Source of the DNA: Cryobacterium inferilacus
Lineage (GTDB): Bacteria; Actinomycetota; Actinomycetes; Actinomycetales; Microbacteriaceae
Assembly (NCBI RefSeq): GCF_019599185.1
Contig: NZ_JAIEUL010000023.1
Coordinates: 1 to 58,693, forward strand
Direction: 5' to 3'
Length of the DNA: 58,693 bases
Made by a program: the position numbers and the translations under genes. The notes below the pieces were generated by a model, which saw nothing but the letters and a program-made list of their open reading frames with translations, was not told the origin of the DNA and did no database searches. Shown here one piece after another: positions 46,067 to 54,761 of this stretch. Position 1 is the first letter of the stretch; every line of letters begins with the position of its first letter.

Positions 46067-47113
46067 GTGAGTAAGCCTGCCACCGAACCAAATCCGCCCA
46101 CCAGCGCGCTCCACCTGGCGTCCGAGTTCCTCGATCGCCGCACCACGCTCGACAAAGTACGCAACGTACTCCATAGATATCCGGCGCTCAGCCCGGCCGT
46201 TGTGCTTGTCATCGCCATCATCGTTTTCGGCCTCCTCAACGACCGGTTCCTCGCTCCGGCCAACCTGTCGCTCATCACCCAGCAGGTGGCCGTGGTCGGA
46301 ACGTTGGCTGTGGCACAGACGCTGATCATCCTCACCGCCGGGATCGACCTGTCAGTCGGGGCCGTCATGGTCCTGTCGTCCATGGTTGTCGCCCAGACGG
46401 CAACGCAGAACGGGCTCCCGGGCATTGTGGCCCTGCTTCTCGGCTTCATTGTCGGAATCGCCGCCGGTGCATTCAACGGGCTGCTGGTGACACGTCTGCG
46501 GCTTCCTCCGTTCATCGTGACGCTGGGCACCCTGAACATCTTCGTTGCGCTGACCCTGCTGTACTCCAACGGTGCGACCGTCCGCGGCAGCGAAATGCCG
46601 GCGCTGCTGACCTGGACCGGAACGACATTCGATGTTCTCGGCGTACGCATCAGCGTCGGCGTCATCATGATGCTGGTCCTTTACATCGTCGTCGCGTTCA
46701 TCCTCGGCAAGACGGCATGGGGACGCCACGTGTACGCGGTCGGTGACGACAAGGAGTCCGCGCGGCTCGCCGGTATCAGCGTCAACCGAGTCCTCATGAG
46801 CGTGTACATCGCTGCCGGTGCGGTTCTCGCCATCGGCGCGTGGATCCAGATCGGGCGCACGAACGCTGCCAGCCCGAACGCCGGAGCCGACCTCAACCTC
46901 GACTCCATCACCGCCGTCGTCATCGGCGGCACGAGCCTGTTCGGTGGCCGTGGAACGATCTGGGGCACGCTGCTCGGTGCGCTGATCGTCGGCGTCTTCC
47001 GTAACGGACTCTCTCTCGCAGGACTGGACGTGCTCTACCAGACCCTCGCCGTCGGTGTCCTTATCATCGTGGCTGTCTCTGTCGACCAGTGGATTCGAAA
47101 GGTACGCAAGTGA
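46067..47113 (+). CDS. frcC: Fructose-type ABC transporter permease
   Basis: This 348-residue membrane permease of the RbsC/FrcC group has about ten hydrophobic segments. Family features include IILTAGIDLSVGAVMVLSSM and GEDKESARLAGI-like sequence at residue 225 (AVGDDKESARLAGISVNRVL). The C-terminal VIGGTSLFGGRGTIWGTLLG is the standard permease signature for contact with the ATPase. The GTG start has GAGGGAG five bases upstream. The stop overlaps the ATPase start (GTGA). Confidence 0.92.
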   Translation: MSKPATEPNPPTSALHLASEFLDRRTTLDKVRNVLHRYPALSPAVVLVIAIIVFGLLNDRFLAPANLSLITQQVAVVGTLAVAQTLIILTAGIDLSVGAVMVLSSMVVAQTATQNGLPGIVALLLGFIVGIAAGAFNGLLVTRLRLPPFIVTLGTLNIFVALTLLYSNGATVRGSEMPALLTWTGTTFDVLGVRISVGVIMMLVLYIVVAFILGKTAWGRHVYAVGDDKESARLAGISVNRVLMSVYIAAGAVLAIGAWIQIGRTNAASPNAGADLNLDSITAVVIGGTSLFGGRGTIWGTLLGALIVGVFRNGLSLAGLDVLYQTLAVGVLIIVAVSVDQWIRKVRK

Positions 47114-47910
47114 CCCTCACCAACGGCACACCCGCCGCCGCCCCAGAAAGCTCGCTCTCTCCCATTCTCGAGGCCAAACGCCTGGTCAAGACCTTCGGCC
47201 GTGTCGTCGGACTCGACGGGGTCAGCCTGGCGCTGTACCCGGGTGAAGTGCTCGCGATCATCGGCGACAACGGCGCAGGCAAGTCAACACTCATCAAGTG
47301 CCTCACCGGCGCCGAGATCCCCGACGAGGGTGAGATCTTCCTCGACGGCGCGCCCGTTCACTTCAAACGCCCCCAGGATGCTCGGGCCGCAGGCATCGAG
47401 ACGGTGTACCAGAACCTGGCCGTCTCTCCGGCCCTCGACGTCGCCGCCAACCTGTATCTGGGACGGGAGATTCGCAAGGCCGGAATCCTGGGATCGGTGT
47501 TCCGCGTGCTGGACACCAAAGGGATGCGCCAGAAGGCGCGTCAGGGACTCAACGATCTGGGCATCTCAACCCTGCAGGACGTCACGTCGCCGGTCGAGAA
47601 CCTCTCGGGCGGCCAGCGGCAGGCTGTCGCGGTGGCCCGGGCTGCAGCTTTCGGCTCCAAGGTCGTCGTGCTCGACGAGCCCACGGCGGCGCTGGGTGTG
47701 CGAGAGTCCAACCAGGTGTTACAGCTGGTCAGGAACCTTCGGGACAAGGGGATCCCCGTCATCCTGATCAGCCACAACATGCCGCACGTGTTCGACGTTG
47801 CCGATCGCATCCACATCCAGCGACTCGGCAAGAAGGCCGCGACGATCACGCCGCAATCGCACTCAATGACCGACGCGGTCGCAATCATGACAGGAGCAGC
47901 GACAGCATGA
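47110..47910 (+). CDS. frcA: Fructose-type ABC transporter ATPase
   Basis: This 266-residue ATPase has one nucleotide-binding domain with Walker A GDNGAGKST, signature LSGGQRQAVAVARA, Walker B VVVLDEPTAALGV and a switch histidine in ILISHNMPHVF. Single-domain ATPases such as FrcA differ from the double-domain RbsA type, which supports the frc assignment. It overlaps the permease gene and the ABM gene on its two sides, so transport and downstream functions are co-translated. Confidence 0.92.
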   Translation: MTLTNGTPAAAPESSLSPILEAKRLVKTFGRVVGLDGVSLALYPGEVLAIIGDNGAGKSTLIKCLTGAEIPDEGEIFLDGAPVHFKRPQDARAAGIETVYQNLAVSPALDVAANLYLGREIRKAGILGSVFRVLDTKGMRQKARQGLNDLGISTLQDVTSPVENLSGGQRQAVAVARAAAFGSKVVVLDEPTAALGVRESNQVLQLVRNLRDKGIPVILISHNMPHVFDVADRIHIQRLGKKAATITPQSHSMTDAVAIMTGAATA

Positions 47911-48224
47911 CCACCAACTCGCAGCCCAACGATGCCAAACGAGTCCTGTACGCCGAGTTCACGGCTGTCGCCGGTCAGGAGCAGGCCGTGGCCGCCCTGC
48001 TCCGCGACTATGGGGCGCGGGTCCGGATGGAGCCCGGAAACATCACGTTCGCGGCGTACACGAAGGAATCTGACGGCAGGCAAGTGTTCGTCTTTGAGGA
48101 GTACCGCAACGAGGACGCGTTTCAGGTGCATCTTGCGGCCCCGTATGGGCGAACGTTCAATGAGGCACTGGCGCCATTGGTAGACGGTGGAGGGTCGACC
48201 CTGACCTTCCTCAACCCCCAGTAG
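47907..48224 (+). CDS. ABM (antibiotic biosynthesis monooxygenase) domain protein
   Basis: A 105-residue dimeric alpha/beta-barrel-type protein. The core reads VLYAEFTAVAGQEQAVAALL, then FVFEEYRNEDAFQVHLAAPY. These match the ABM/LsrG/YgiN-like family, whose members act as monooxygenases, isomerases or dehydratases. Overlap with frcA indicates a role in metabolism of the imported sugar or a by-product. The sequence does not settle the reaction. The tract after its stop is a short GCGTGC repeat. Confidence 0.8.
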   Translation: MTTNSQPNDAKRVLYAEFTAVAGQEQAVAALLRDYGARVRMEPGNITFAAYTKESDGRQVFVFEEYRNEDAFQVHLAAPYGRTFNEALAPLVDGGGSTLTFLNPQ

Positions 48225-48330
48225 TGGTTGCGTGCGCGTGCGCGTGCGCTTCGGACGGAGCCCCGGAACCCAATTCACCGTCCTTCACACGTCGAAATGA
48301 CGGGAAACAACAGTCAGGAGTACCCCTTTA

Positions 48331-49233
48331 ATGAGCACGACAAGCAACCGGGTTTCGACTTCAGCCGAGGTGCTGATCGTCGGGGAGACGATTATCGACG
48401 TGATCGATCGGAACGGAGAGCGGTCCGAGCATGTCGGAGGATCCCCGGCCAACGTCGCGCTTACGCTCGGGAGGCTGGGGCACCAGGTCAGGTTCGTTAC
48501 TGAAATCGCCGACGACGAACGAGGCATCCGAGCACTTGCGCACCTCGCAGCATCCGACGTTGCGGTTCAATCCCGGCCCGGTGGGCGTACATCAACGGCA
48601 GTCGCGCACCTCCAAGACGACGGCTCTGCGAGATACGAGTTCGATGTCACATGGGAACCACCCGTGATCGACTCAGGTGTGGCCACGCATGTCCACACCG
48701 GGTCGATCGCGGCTTTTCTCCAGCCGGGTGCCGATGCGGTCCGCACTCTCTTCGAATCATTGCCTGTCGGAGTGACGAGGAGCATCGACCCCAATATTCG
48801 ACCGGCGTTAGTCGGGTCCCATCATGAGGCACTCACAACCTTCCACACCTTGGCGTCCAATTCCGATGTGGTCAAGCTCAGCGACGAGGACGCGAACTGG
48901 CTGTTCCCCGATTCCACTGTTGATGATGTGCTGAACGGTCTGCTTTCCCTGGGCGCCCGGCTTGCGATCGTCACCCTTGGTAGCGAGGGATTGGTGTTGG
49001 CCTCCACTGAAGCGCGAACGAAGGTGCCGGCAAGAAAGGTCCGAGTGGCTGACACCATCGGCGCCGGCGATGCTGCCATGGGAGCCATCATTGACGCGGT
49101 TGTGCGGGACGGACTCGACCAGCTTGATGAGGTCGAGTTGCTCAGAATCGGAAAGTGGGCCGCGCACGTCGCAGGTGTCACCACCTCGCGCATCGGCGCC
49201 AACCCTCCCAGGCGCCATGAACTTGCCGGGTAA
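48331..49233 (+). CDS. PfkB-family carbohydrate kinase, fructokinase-like
   Basis: A 300-residue PfkB/ribokinase-type sugar kinase. The N-terminal glycine-rich motif is EHVGGSPANVALTLGRLG, and the C-terminal signature with the catalytic Asp is RVADTIGAGDAAMGAIIDAV. Length and motifs match fructokinases. It follows the ABC transporter and ABM genes in one direction, with AGGAG before the ATG, and would phosphorylate the imported sugar, as FrcK does in the frc systems I recall. It ends before the convergent methionine synthase gene. Confidence 0.88.
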   Translation: MSTTSNRVSTSAEVLIVGETIIDVIDRNGERSEHVGGSPANVALTLGRLGHQVRFVTEIADDERGIRALAHLAASDVAVQSRPGGRTSTAVAHLQDDGSARYEFDVTWEPPVIDSGVATHVHTGSIAAFLQPGADAVRTLFESLPVGVTRSIDPNIRPALVGSHHEALTTFHTLASNSDVVKLSDEDANWLFPDSTVDDVLNGLLSLGARLAIVTLGSEGLVLASTEARTKVPARKVRVADTIGAGDAAMGAIIDAVVRDGLDQLDEVELLRIGKWAAHVAGVTTSRIGANPPRRHELAG

Positions 49234-49281
49234 CGCCTGACCACCAGCCGACTCTTCGAGAAAACGATGATCTGGGGACGA

Positions 49282-50319
49282 TCAGGGCCGTGCGGCGGTG
49301 AGCTCCTCGCGAATGATGTCCGCACCCGCCGTCAGCGCCTTCATCTTTCCTCGTGCAACGTTCCTTGAGAACGGCGCCATGCCGCAGTTCGAGCTGGGCA
49401 GGAGCTTGTCAGGAGCGACGAACTTGAGTGCCTTCCGGAGGGTGTCGGCGACGTCCTCCGGGGTCTCAATCGTCTCACTCGCCACGTCGATGGCCCCGAG
49501 CATGACCTTCTTGCCTCGAATGAGCTCGATGAGGTCCATCGGCACCCGGGAGTGGTGGCATTCCAGCGAAACGATGTCGATAGTGGATTGCTGCAGGAGC
49601 GGGAACGACTTCTCGTAGTGCCGCCATTCCGGCCCGAGGGTCGCTTTCCAGTCGGTGTTGGCTTTGATGCCGTAGCCGTAGCAGATGTGCACGGCGGTTT
49701 CCGCACGCAATCCTTCTGCTGCCCGTTCCAGCGCGGCTACTCCCCAGTCCTGCACCTCGTCGTGGAAGACGTTGAAGGCGGGTTCGTCGAACTGGATGAT
49801 GTCCACCCCCGCTGCCTGGAGTTCTCTCGCCTCCTGATTGAGGATCGTTGCGAACTCCCACGCCAACTTCTCTCGGCTCTTGTAGTGGCGGTCGTAGAGA
49901 GTGTCGATCATCGTCATCGGGCCAGGGAGGGCCCACTTGATCGGCTGATCGGTCTGCTGGCGGAGGAACTTCGCGTCCTCGACGAAAACGGGTTTCTCGC
50001 GGCTCACGGCACCTACGACGGTCGGCACGCTCGCGTCATATCGATCGCGGATTCGAACCGTTTCGCGCTGTTCGAAATCGACCCCGGTGAGATGCTCGAT
50101 GAATGTCGTGACGAAGTGCTGGCGGGTCTGCTCCCCGTCGCTGATGATGTCGATGCCATGTTGGCGCTGCTCGTGGACTGCGATGCGCAGTGCATCGTGC
50201 TTGCCCTGCACCAACGCATCACCCTGCAATTTCCACGGAGACCAGAGAGTTTCGGGCTCGGCAAGCCAGGACGGTTTCGGCAGGCTGCCGACGATCGAGG
50301 TGGGTAAGAGAGTGTGCAT
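49282..50319 (-). CDS. mesD: MetE-core methionine synthase, MesD type
   Basis: This 345-residue protein has only the catalytic C-terminal barrel of cobalamin-independent methionine synthase. Motifs are ISDGEQTRQHF near residue 50, LPGPMTMIDT, the zinc-site histidine and cysteine (HICYGYG, ECHHSR) and SSNCGMAPF near the end. Such short MetE-like cores without the N-terminal half cannot use methyl-tetrahydrofolate in the usual way. MesD-type enzymes work with the DUF1852 protein MesX, encoded directly upstream here, and are reported to depend on oxygen. I use the ATG at 50319. The pair is divergent from a LysR gene. Confidence 0.85.
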   Translation of the reverse strand: MHTLLPTSIVGSLPKPSWLAEPETLWSPWKLQGDALVQGKHDALRIAVHEQRQHGIDIISDGEQTRQHFVTTFIEHLTGVDFEQRETVRIRDRYDASVPTVVGAVSREKPVFVEDAKFLRQQTDQPIKWALPGPMTMIDTLYDRHYKSREKLAWEFATILNQEARELQAAGVDIIQFDEPAFNVFHDEVQDWGVAALERAAEGLRAETAVHICYGYGIKANTDWKATLGPEWRHYEKSFPLLQQSTIDIVSLECHHSRVPMDLIELIRGKKVMLGAIDVASETIETPEDVADTLRKALKFVAPDKLLPSSNCGMAPFSRNVARGKMKALTAGADIIREELTAARP

Positions 50320-50339
50320 GATTGTCGATTCTCTGCCGG

Positions 50340-51332
50340 TCAACCGACGGGAGCGGGGTAGTGGGCGGCCCAGCGCTTGAGCACTTCACCGTGCGGTTTC
50401 ACGAAGTGCTCCTCCGTGTACTTCCCCTGCGTCATGGCGAGCTGGTTGCGCTCGTCGCGATCGTAGGCGATCTGCGTCCGTGAGTAGTCCTGCCGCTCCA
50501 GGCTCGGACGGTAGATGCTCGCGGCGGCCGAGTTCGCGTTGTAGATCTCCGGTCGGTAGATCTTCTGGAACGTCTCCATCGTGCTGATCGTGCCGATGAG
50601 CTGCAAATTGGAATAGTCACTGAGGAGATCGCCGCGAAAATAGAACGCGAGCGGCGCCACGCTGCCGCGTGGCATGAAGTACCGGACCTGCAGTCCCATC
50701 CGTCCGAAGTATTCGTCGGTCCGTGAGAACTCGTCCTGCTGATACTCGACGCCGAGGATCGGGTGGCAGTTCTCAGTGCGACGATACGTCTTGCTGGTCG
50801 AAACGCTGATGCAGATCACGGGCGACATCGGGAAGCGTTCCTGATAGGCGGCAGAGTCGAGGAAATGTTGGAAGAGCAGGCCGTGCAGATTTCCGAAGTC
50901 GTCGGGGACGGTGAATTCCTTCGCGTCTTTGTTGACCGCCGGCAGCAGCACGCTGAAGTCGAAATCGCGGAGATAAGACGAGAAGTTGTTCCCCACGATC
51001 CCCTGGTGACGTTCGCCTGTGAGCTGGTCGACGATCTGGATGTCGAGGATCTCGAGCAGCGGGAAGCGCTGATTCTCTCCCTCTGCGGTGAACTGCAACT
51101 CGACGGTGACGATGTCGAGCTCCACGGTATAGCGGTCCCGCGTCGGGTTGTCCCAATGCGCGAGGTCGTTGAACCGGCGGTCGATCATCGTCAGCGCGCT
51201 GCGCAGGTTCTGCCGACGGTGCTCGCCTCGGGCCAGATTGGCAAAGTTCGTGGTGGCTCGGGAACTGCTCGACGGCGCGTAGTCCTCGTCAAAGCGGGTG
51301 GTAGTGATGCTGAACGTGAACTCGTTCGCCAT
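50340..51332 (-). CDS. mesX: DUF1852 protein, MesX-type partner
   Basis: This 330-residue DUF1852 protein is the expected partner of the methionine synthase core encoded 20 bases downstream. Typical stretches are FTFSITTTRFDEDY at the start, RATTNFANLARGEHRRQNLR, RMGLQVRYFMPRGSVAPLAF and the C-terminal KPHGEVLKRWA. Its reaction is not fully known; it is proposed to be an oxygenase supplying the methyl donor. I begin at 51332, where homology begins; a longer frame reaches 51413 without a ribosome binding site. Confidence 0.83.
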   Translation of the reverse strand: MANEFTFSITTTRFDEDYAPSSSSRATTNFANLARGEHRRQNLRSALTMIDRRFNDLAHWDNPTRDRYTVELDIVTVELQFTAEGENQRFPLLEILDIQIVDQLTGERHQGIVGNNFSSYLRDFDFSVLLPAVNKDAKEFTVPDDFGNLHGLLFQHFLDSAAYQERFPMSPVICISVSTSKTYRRTENCHPILGVEYQQDEFSRTDEYFGRMGLQVRYFMPRGSVAPLAFYFRGDLLSDYSNLQLIGTISTMETFQKIYRPEIYNANSAAASIYRPSLERQDYSRTQIAYDRDERNQLAMTQGKYTEEHFVKPHGEVLKRWAAHYPAPVG

Positions 51333-51455
51333 GAGTGGCCAATCCGGTAGCTGATCGGCCAGGCTGGCCTTGCGGAAGTCAGTGCATTCATCGTGCAGGT
51401 TCCCTGCGGGCATAGGGTAATTCGACGCAACTATGTATATCTATAGACTTTGGCT

Positions 51456-52397
51456 ATGACTAAGCGGTCGACCGGCATCACACTGCAGCAGCTCCATTAC
51501 TTCATCGAGGTCGCCGCGGAGGGGTCCATCACCGCTGCCGCCGACATGCTCTATGTCGCCCAGCCGACCATGTCCGTGGCGATGAAAGACCTCGAGACCA
51601 GGGTCGGCCACGCCCTCCTCGTCCGTTCCGCGCGCGGGATCACGCTCACCACCGATGGTGCGGAGTTCCTCGGGTACGCCAGGCAGGTCGTCGAGCAGGT
51701 AGCGCTGCTCGAGCAGCGTTACCTCGGTCGTCCGCCGTCGCGACGCCTGCTCGGGGTGTCGACGCAGCACTATTCGTTCGCGGTCGACGCGTTCGTGCGG
51801 ATGGTCAGGGCTACCGAGGGGGCCGAATACGAGTTCTCACTGCGTGAGACTCGCACGTGGGACATCCTCGAGGATGTCCGCACGCTCCGCAGCGAGCTGG
51901 GCATCCTCTATCGGAACGACTTCAACCGGAACGTCATCGACAAACTGCTCCGGGACTCCGGGCTCGCATTCCGCCCGCTCTTCCTGGCCGAGCCGCACAT
52001 CTTCATCTCCCGGAAGAACCCACTTGCCTCTCGAGATCGCGTGACCCTCGCTGATCTGGCCAACCTGCCGCGGCTCACCTTCGACCAGGGGGCGAACAAC
52101 TCGTTCTACCTCGCCGAGGAAATCCTCTCCACCCTGTCAAGCAAACGGGAGATCCGAGTCTCCGACCGGGCGACAATCTTCAACCTCATGATCGGGCTCG
52201 ACGGCTACACGATCTCGACGGGCATCATCAGCGACGACCTCGACCCGGAGATCGTCTCCGTACCGCTCGACGTGGACGAACGCATCGAGATCGGCTGGAT
52301 CGGCCATTCCGCGATCCCCCTCACCGAGCAGGCAGAGAGGTACCTCGCCGAAGTGCGGGCTGTCGTCGCCGGATTTGGCGTGGCGTTGCTCGGCTAG
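51456..52397 (+). CDS. LysR-family regulator of mesX-mesD
   Basis: This 313-residue LysR-type regulator has an N-terminal helix-turn-helix (LQQLHYFIEVAAEGSITAAA, YVAQPTMSVAMKDLE) and a substrate-binding domain (about residues 90-300). It is divergent from mesX with a 123-base gap, the usual layout of a LysR activator and its target. Sulfur or methionine status could be the signal, by analogy. The AT-rich stretch CTATGTATATCTATAG before its start is a possible promoter or operator. Confidence 0.88.
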   Translation: MTKRSTGITLQQLHYFIEVAAEGSITAAADMLYVAQPTMSVAMKDLETRVGHALLVRSARGITLTTDGAEFLGYARQVVEQVALLEQRYLGRPPSRRLLGVSTQHYSFAVDAFVRMVRATEGAEYEFSLRETRTWDILEDVRTLRSELGILYRNDFNRNVIDKLLRDSGLAFRPLFLAEPHIFISRKNPLASRDRVTLADLANLPRLTFDQGANNSFYLAEEILSTLSSKREIRVSDRATIFNLMIGLDGYTISTGIISDDLDPEIVSVPLDVDERIEIGWIGHSAIPLTEQAERYLAEVRAVVAGFGVALLG

Positions 52398-52446
52398 GCA
52401 CGTCCGGCGGGCCGGCCGGCATTGAGGCTCTCGCTTGCGCCGTCAC

Positions 52447-52809
52447 CTATTGCCTGTTGGCGTCGATTTCTCGCATGTGCACGCGAACGAGATCTTCGAG
52501 CAAGCGGCTGGGCAGGGTCGTGTCCAACGTGAATTGGATCGCGTGTTGAGTGGTCTTGTAGTCCGTGAGCTGGTCCCTGAGCTCCTCGATGGCCCACGAG
52601 GAAGGGTAAAAGCTCATGTGTTTCTTGGACGCGGTGAAGTGCACCAGCGCACGGTTCTTATATTTGAGGGTCGGCATTCCATAGCTCAAGGTCTCTTCGG
52701 TGTCCGGCACGAGTCGTTTCACCAAAGCGCGGATACGTTCCAGTTCCGCTCGGCGAGCGGGGTCGAGCTCGCTGAGATACTCTTCGACGGTCTTCGCCTT
52801 TTCACCCAT
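52447..52809 (-). CDS. DUF1801 family protein
   Basis: This 120-residue DUF1801 (YdhG-type) protein has the conserved stretches LVPDTEETLSYGMPTLKYKN near residue 32 and KKHMSFYPSSWAIEELRDQL near residue 63. These are small soluble stand-alone domains whose function is uncertain; some relatives are described as iron chaperones. It lies between LysR and the GH15 gene, on the opposite strand to LysR, with no sign of an operon. Confidence 0.88.
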   Translation of the reverse strand: MGEKAKTVEEYLSELDPARRAELERIRALVKRLVPDTEETLSYGMPTLKYKNRALVHFTASKKHMSFYPSSWAIEELRDQLTDYKTTQHAIQFTLDTTLPSRLLEDLVRVHMREIDANRQ

Positions 52810-52861
52810 AACGAGAGCCTAGTTCCGGACCCCGCGGGACGTGGGGCGTCGTGGACCGCCA

Positions 52862-54715
52862 CTAACGGCGGCGTAGATGATCGGCCAGTTGCGTGTCGAG
52901 GCGGTCGTTGAGAGTGATCGCCGCGTCGATGAGCGCCAGGTGGGTGAATGCCTGCGGAAAGTTGCCAATTTGCTCGCCGGTCGGCGCGATTTCTTCCGAG
53001 TACAGGCCCAGGTGGTTGGCGAAGGTCAGCATCTTCTCGAAAGTGAAACGGGCCTCGTCGAGCCGGTCGCCGCGGGCGAGTGCGTCGACGTAGAGGAAGG
53101 TGCAGAGCGAGAAAGTACCTTCGGAACCCTGGAGTCCGTCTGGCGAGGCGGTCGGGTCGTATCTGTAGACGAGGCTGTCAGACACGAGTTCCGCTTCGAT
53201 CGCCGCCATCGTGTCTGTCCAGAGCGGGTCATGCGGTGAGACGAAACCGACCTGCGGCATCTTGAGCAGGGAGGCGTCGAGTACCGGTTCTCCGTACTGC
53301 TGGACAAAGGCCCGGCGCTCGGCATTCCAGCCCTTTTCCATGATCTGGGTATAGATAGCGTCGCGCTCTGCGATCCAGCGGGTGAGCGGCGCCGGGCGAC
53401 CATAGACGGTGGCGAGGCGGATGGCGCGGTCGAAAGCGACCCAGCACATCAGTCGTCCGTAGGTGAAGTTCTTCCGCCCGCCGCGGGTCTCCCAGATCCC
53501 CTCCTCCGGTTGGTCCCAATTATCAGCAAGCCAATCGAGCAGCTTGCAAATAGCCAGCCACCCGGCCTGGCCGATCCCGATGCCGGCCCGGTCAGCGTTG
53601 TAGATGGCCTCCAAGGCCTCCCCATAGATGTCCAGTTGGAGCTGGTCAGCGGCGCCGTTTCCGACCCGCACCGGGTAGGAGCCGCGATACCCTTCCCAGC
53701 CGGTGAGGGTCTCCTCGGACAGGTGCGGGTCACCGTCGATTCGGTACATGATGTTCAGCGGGCCGGAGTCGCTGTCCAACGGTTCCGCGACGCGGTCGCG
53801 CAGCCATCGCCCGAAGGCGGCAGCTTCGTCGAAGAAGCCCAAGCGCACCAGGGTGTTGACGGAGAAGGATGCGTCCCGTACCCAGGTGAAACGGTAGTCC
53901 CAGTTGCGTTCCCCTCCGATCTGTTCCGGCAGGCCCGCGGTCGGCGCGGCGACGAGGCCTCCGGTCGGCGCGTAGGTCAGCAGCTTGAGGGTGATGGCCG
54001 ATCGTTGCAGTTCCTCACGCCACCGCCCGGTGTAGGTCGACCGTCCGACCCAGTCCTGCCAGAAGTGGGCGGTGTCGTCGAACAGCCGTTGGGCTTCGGC
54101 CACGGGGACGGCCCGTGGAGCAGCGTCGCCGCCGGTGTCAAGGATGACGCCACGCATTTCGCCTTCGGCGAGAGTCAACGAGAAACGCAGGTCGCCCTCG
54201 TCGGACGGCTCCGGCCGCGCGCGCCGGTCCTCGTCTGGGTCGCGGATGAGGCTGATGGTGAGGGTGGTGTCGCCCGCGACATAGGCCGCGCCGTCCTCAG
54301 TCACCGTCACTCGGTGGCTCTGTCTGCCGTAGTCGAACCTGGGGGCGATCTCGACGTCGAATGTCATTGTGCCGCGCACGCAACGCATCGCCCGGAGCAG
54401 ACGGTGATCGCCGCTGGGCGTTCCGGAGGTCACCGGCATGAAGTCGATGACCTCGCCCACTCCGTTCTCGGTGAGGAAGCGGGTGATGAGGATGGCAGTG
54501 TCGGGGAGGTACATCTGCGTTGTCCGAAAGGCACCGTCGACCGGATGCGCGCTGAAATGCCCGCCCTTTTTTCGATCCAGCAGCGACGCGAAGATGCTCG
54601 GTGAGTCGAATCGCGGGCTGCAGAACCAGTCGATCGTGCCGTTCGTCGACACCAACGCCGTGGTCTGCAAGTCTCCGATCAGGCCGTGGTCGGCGATCGA
54701 GGGGTAGTCGTTCAT
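52862..54715 (-). CDS. GH15 glucoamylase-family enzyme, possibly trehalase
   Basis: A 617-residue cytoplasmic glycoside hydrolase of family 15. The N-terminal beta domain reads IADHGLIGDLQTTALVSTNG and DWFCSPRFDSPSIFA, and the (alpha/alpha)6 barrel contains RNWDYRFTWVRDASFSV, the acidic residues of which are part of the active site. The short C-terminal stretch ends in LADHLRRR. Actinobacterial relatives of this length are trehalases or glucoamylases; the substrate cannot be chosen from sequence alone. It lies 46 bases after the MFS transporter gene on the same strand, so the two may be an operon. Confidence 0.88.
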   Translation of the reverse strand: MNDYPSIADHGLIGDLQTTALVSTNGTIDWFCSPRFDSPSIFASLLDRKKGGHFSAHPVDGAFRTTQMYLPDTAILITRFLTENGVGEVIDFMPVTSGTPSGDHRLLRAMRCVRGTMTFDVEIAPRFDYGRQSHRVTVTEDGAAYVAGDTTLTISLIRDPDEDRRARPEPSDEGDLRFSLTLAEGEMRGVILDTGGDAAPRAVPVAEAQRLFDDTAHFWQDWVGRSTYTGRWREELQRSAITLKLLTYAPTGGLVAAPTAGLPEQIGGERNWDYRFTWVRDASFSVNTLVRLGFFDEAAAFGRWLRDRVAEPLDSDSGPLNIMYRIDGDPHLSEETLTGWEGYRGSYPVRVGNGAADQLQLDIYGEALEAIYNADRAGIGIGQAGWLAICKLLDWLADNWDQPEEGIWETRGGRKNFTYGRLMCWVAFDRAIRLATVYGRPAPLTRWIAERDAIYTQIMEKGWNAERRAFVQQYGEPVLDASLLKMPQVGFVSPHDPLWTDTMAAIEAELVSDSLVYRYDPTASPDGLQGSEGTFSLCTFLYVDALARGDRLDEARFTFEKMLTFANHLGLYSEEIAPTGEQIGNFPQAFTHLALIDAAITLNDRLDTQLADHLRRR

Positions 54716-54761
54716 GGGGCGGTCCTCTCTTCGTCCACGACCGCTTGCGCGGTTGTGTTGA

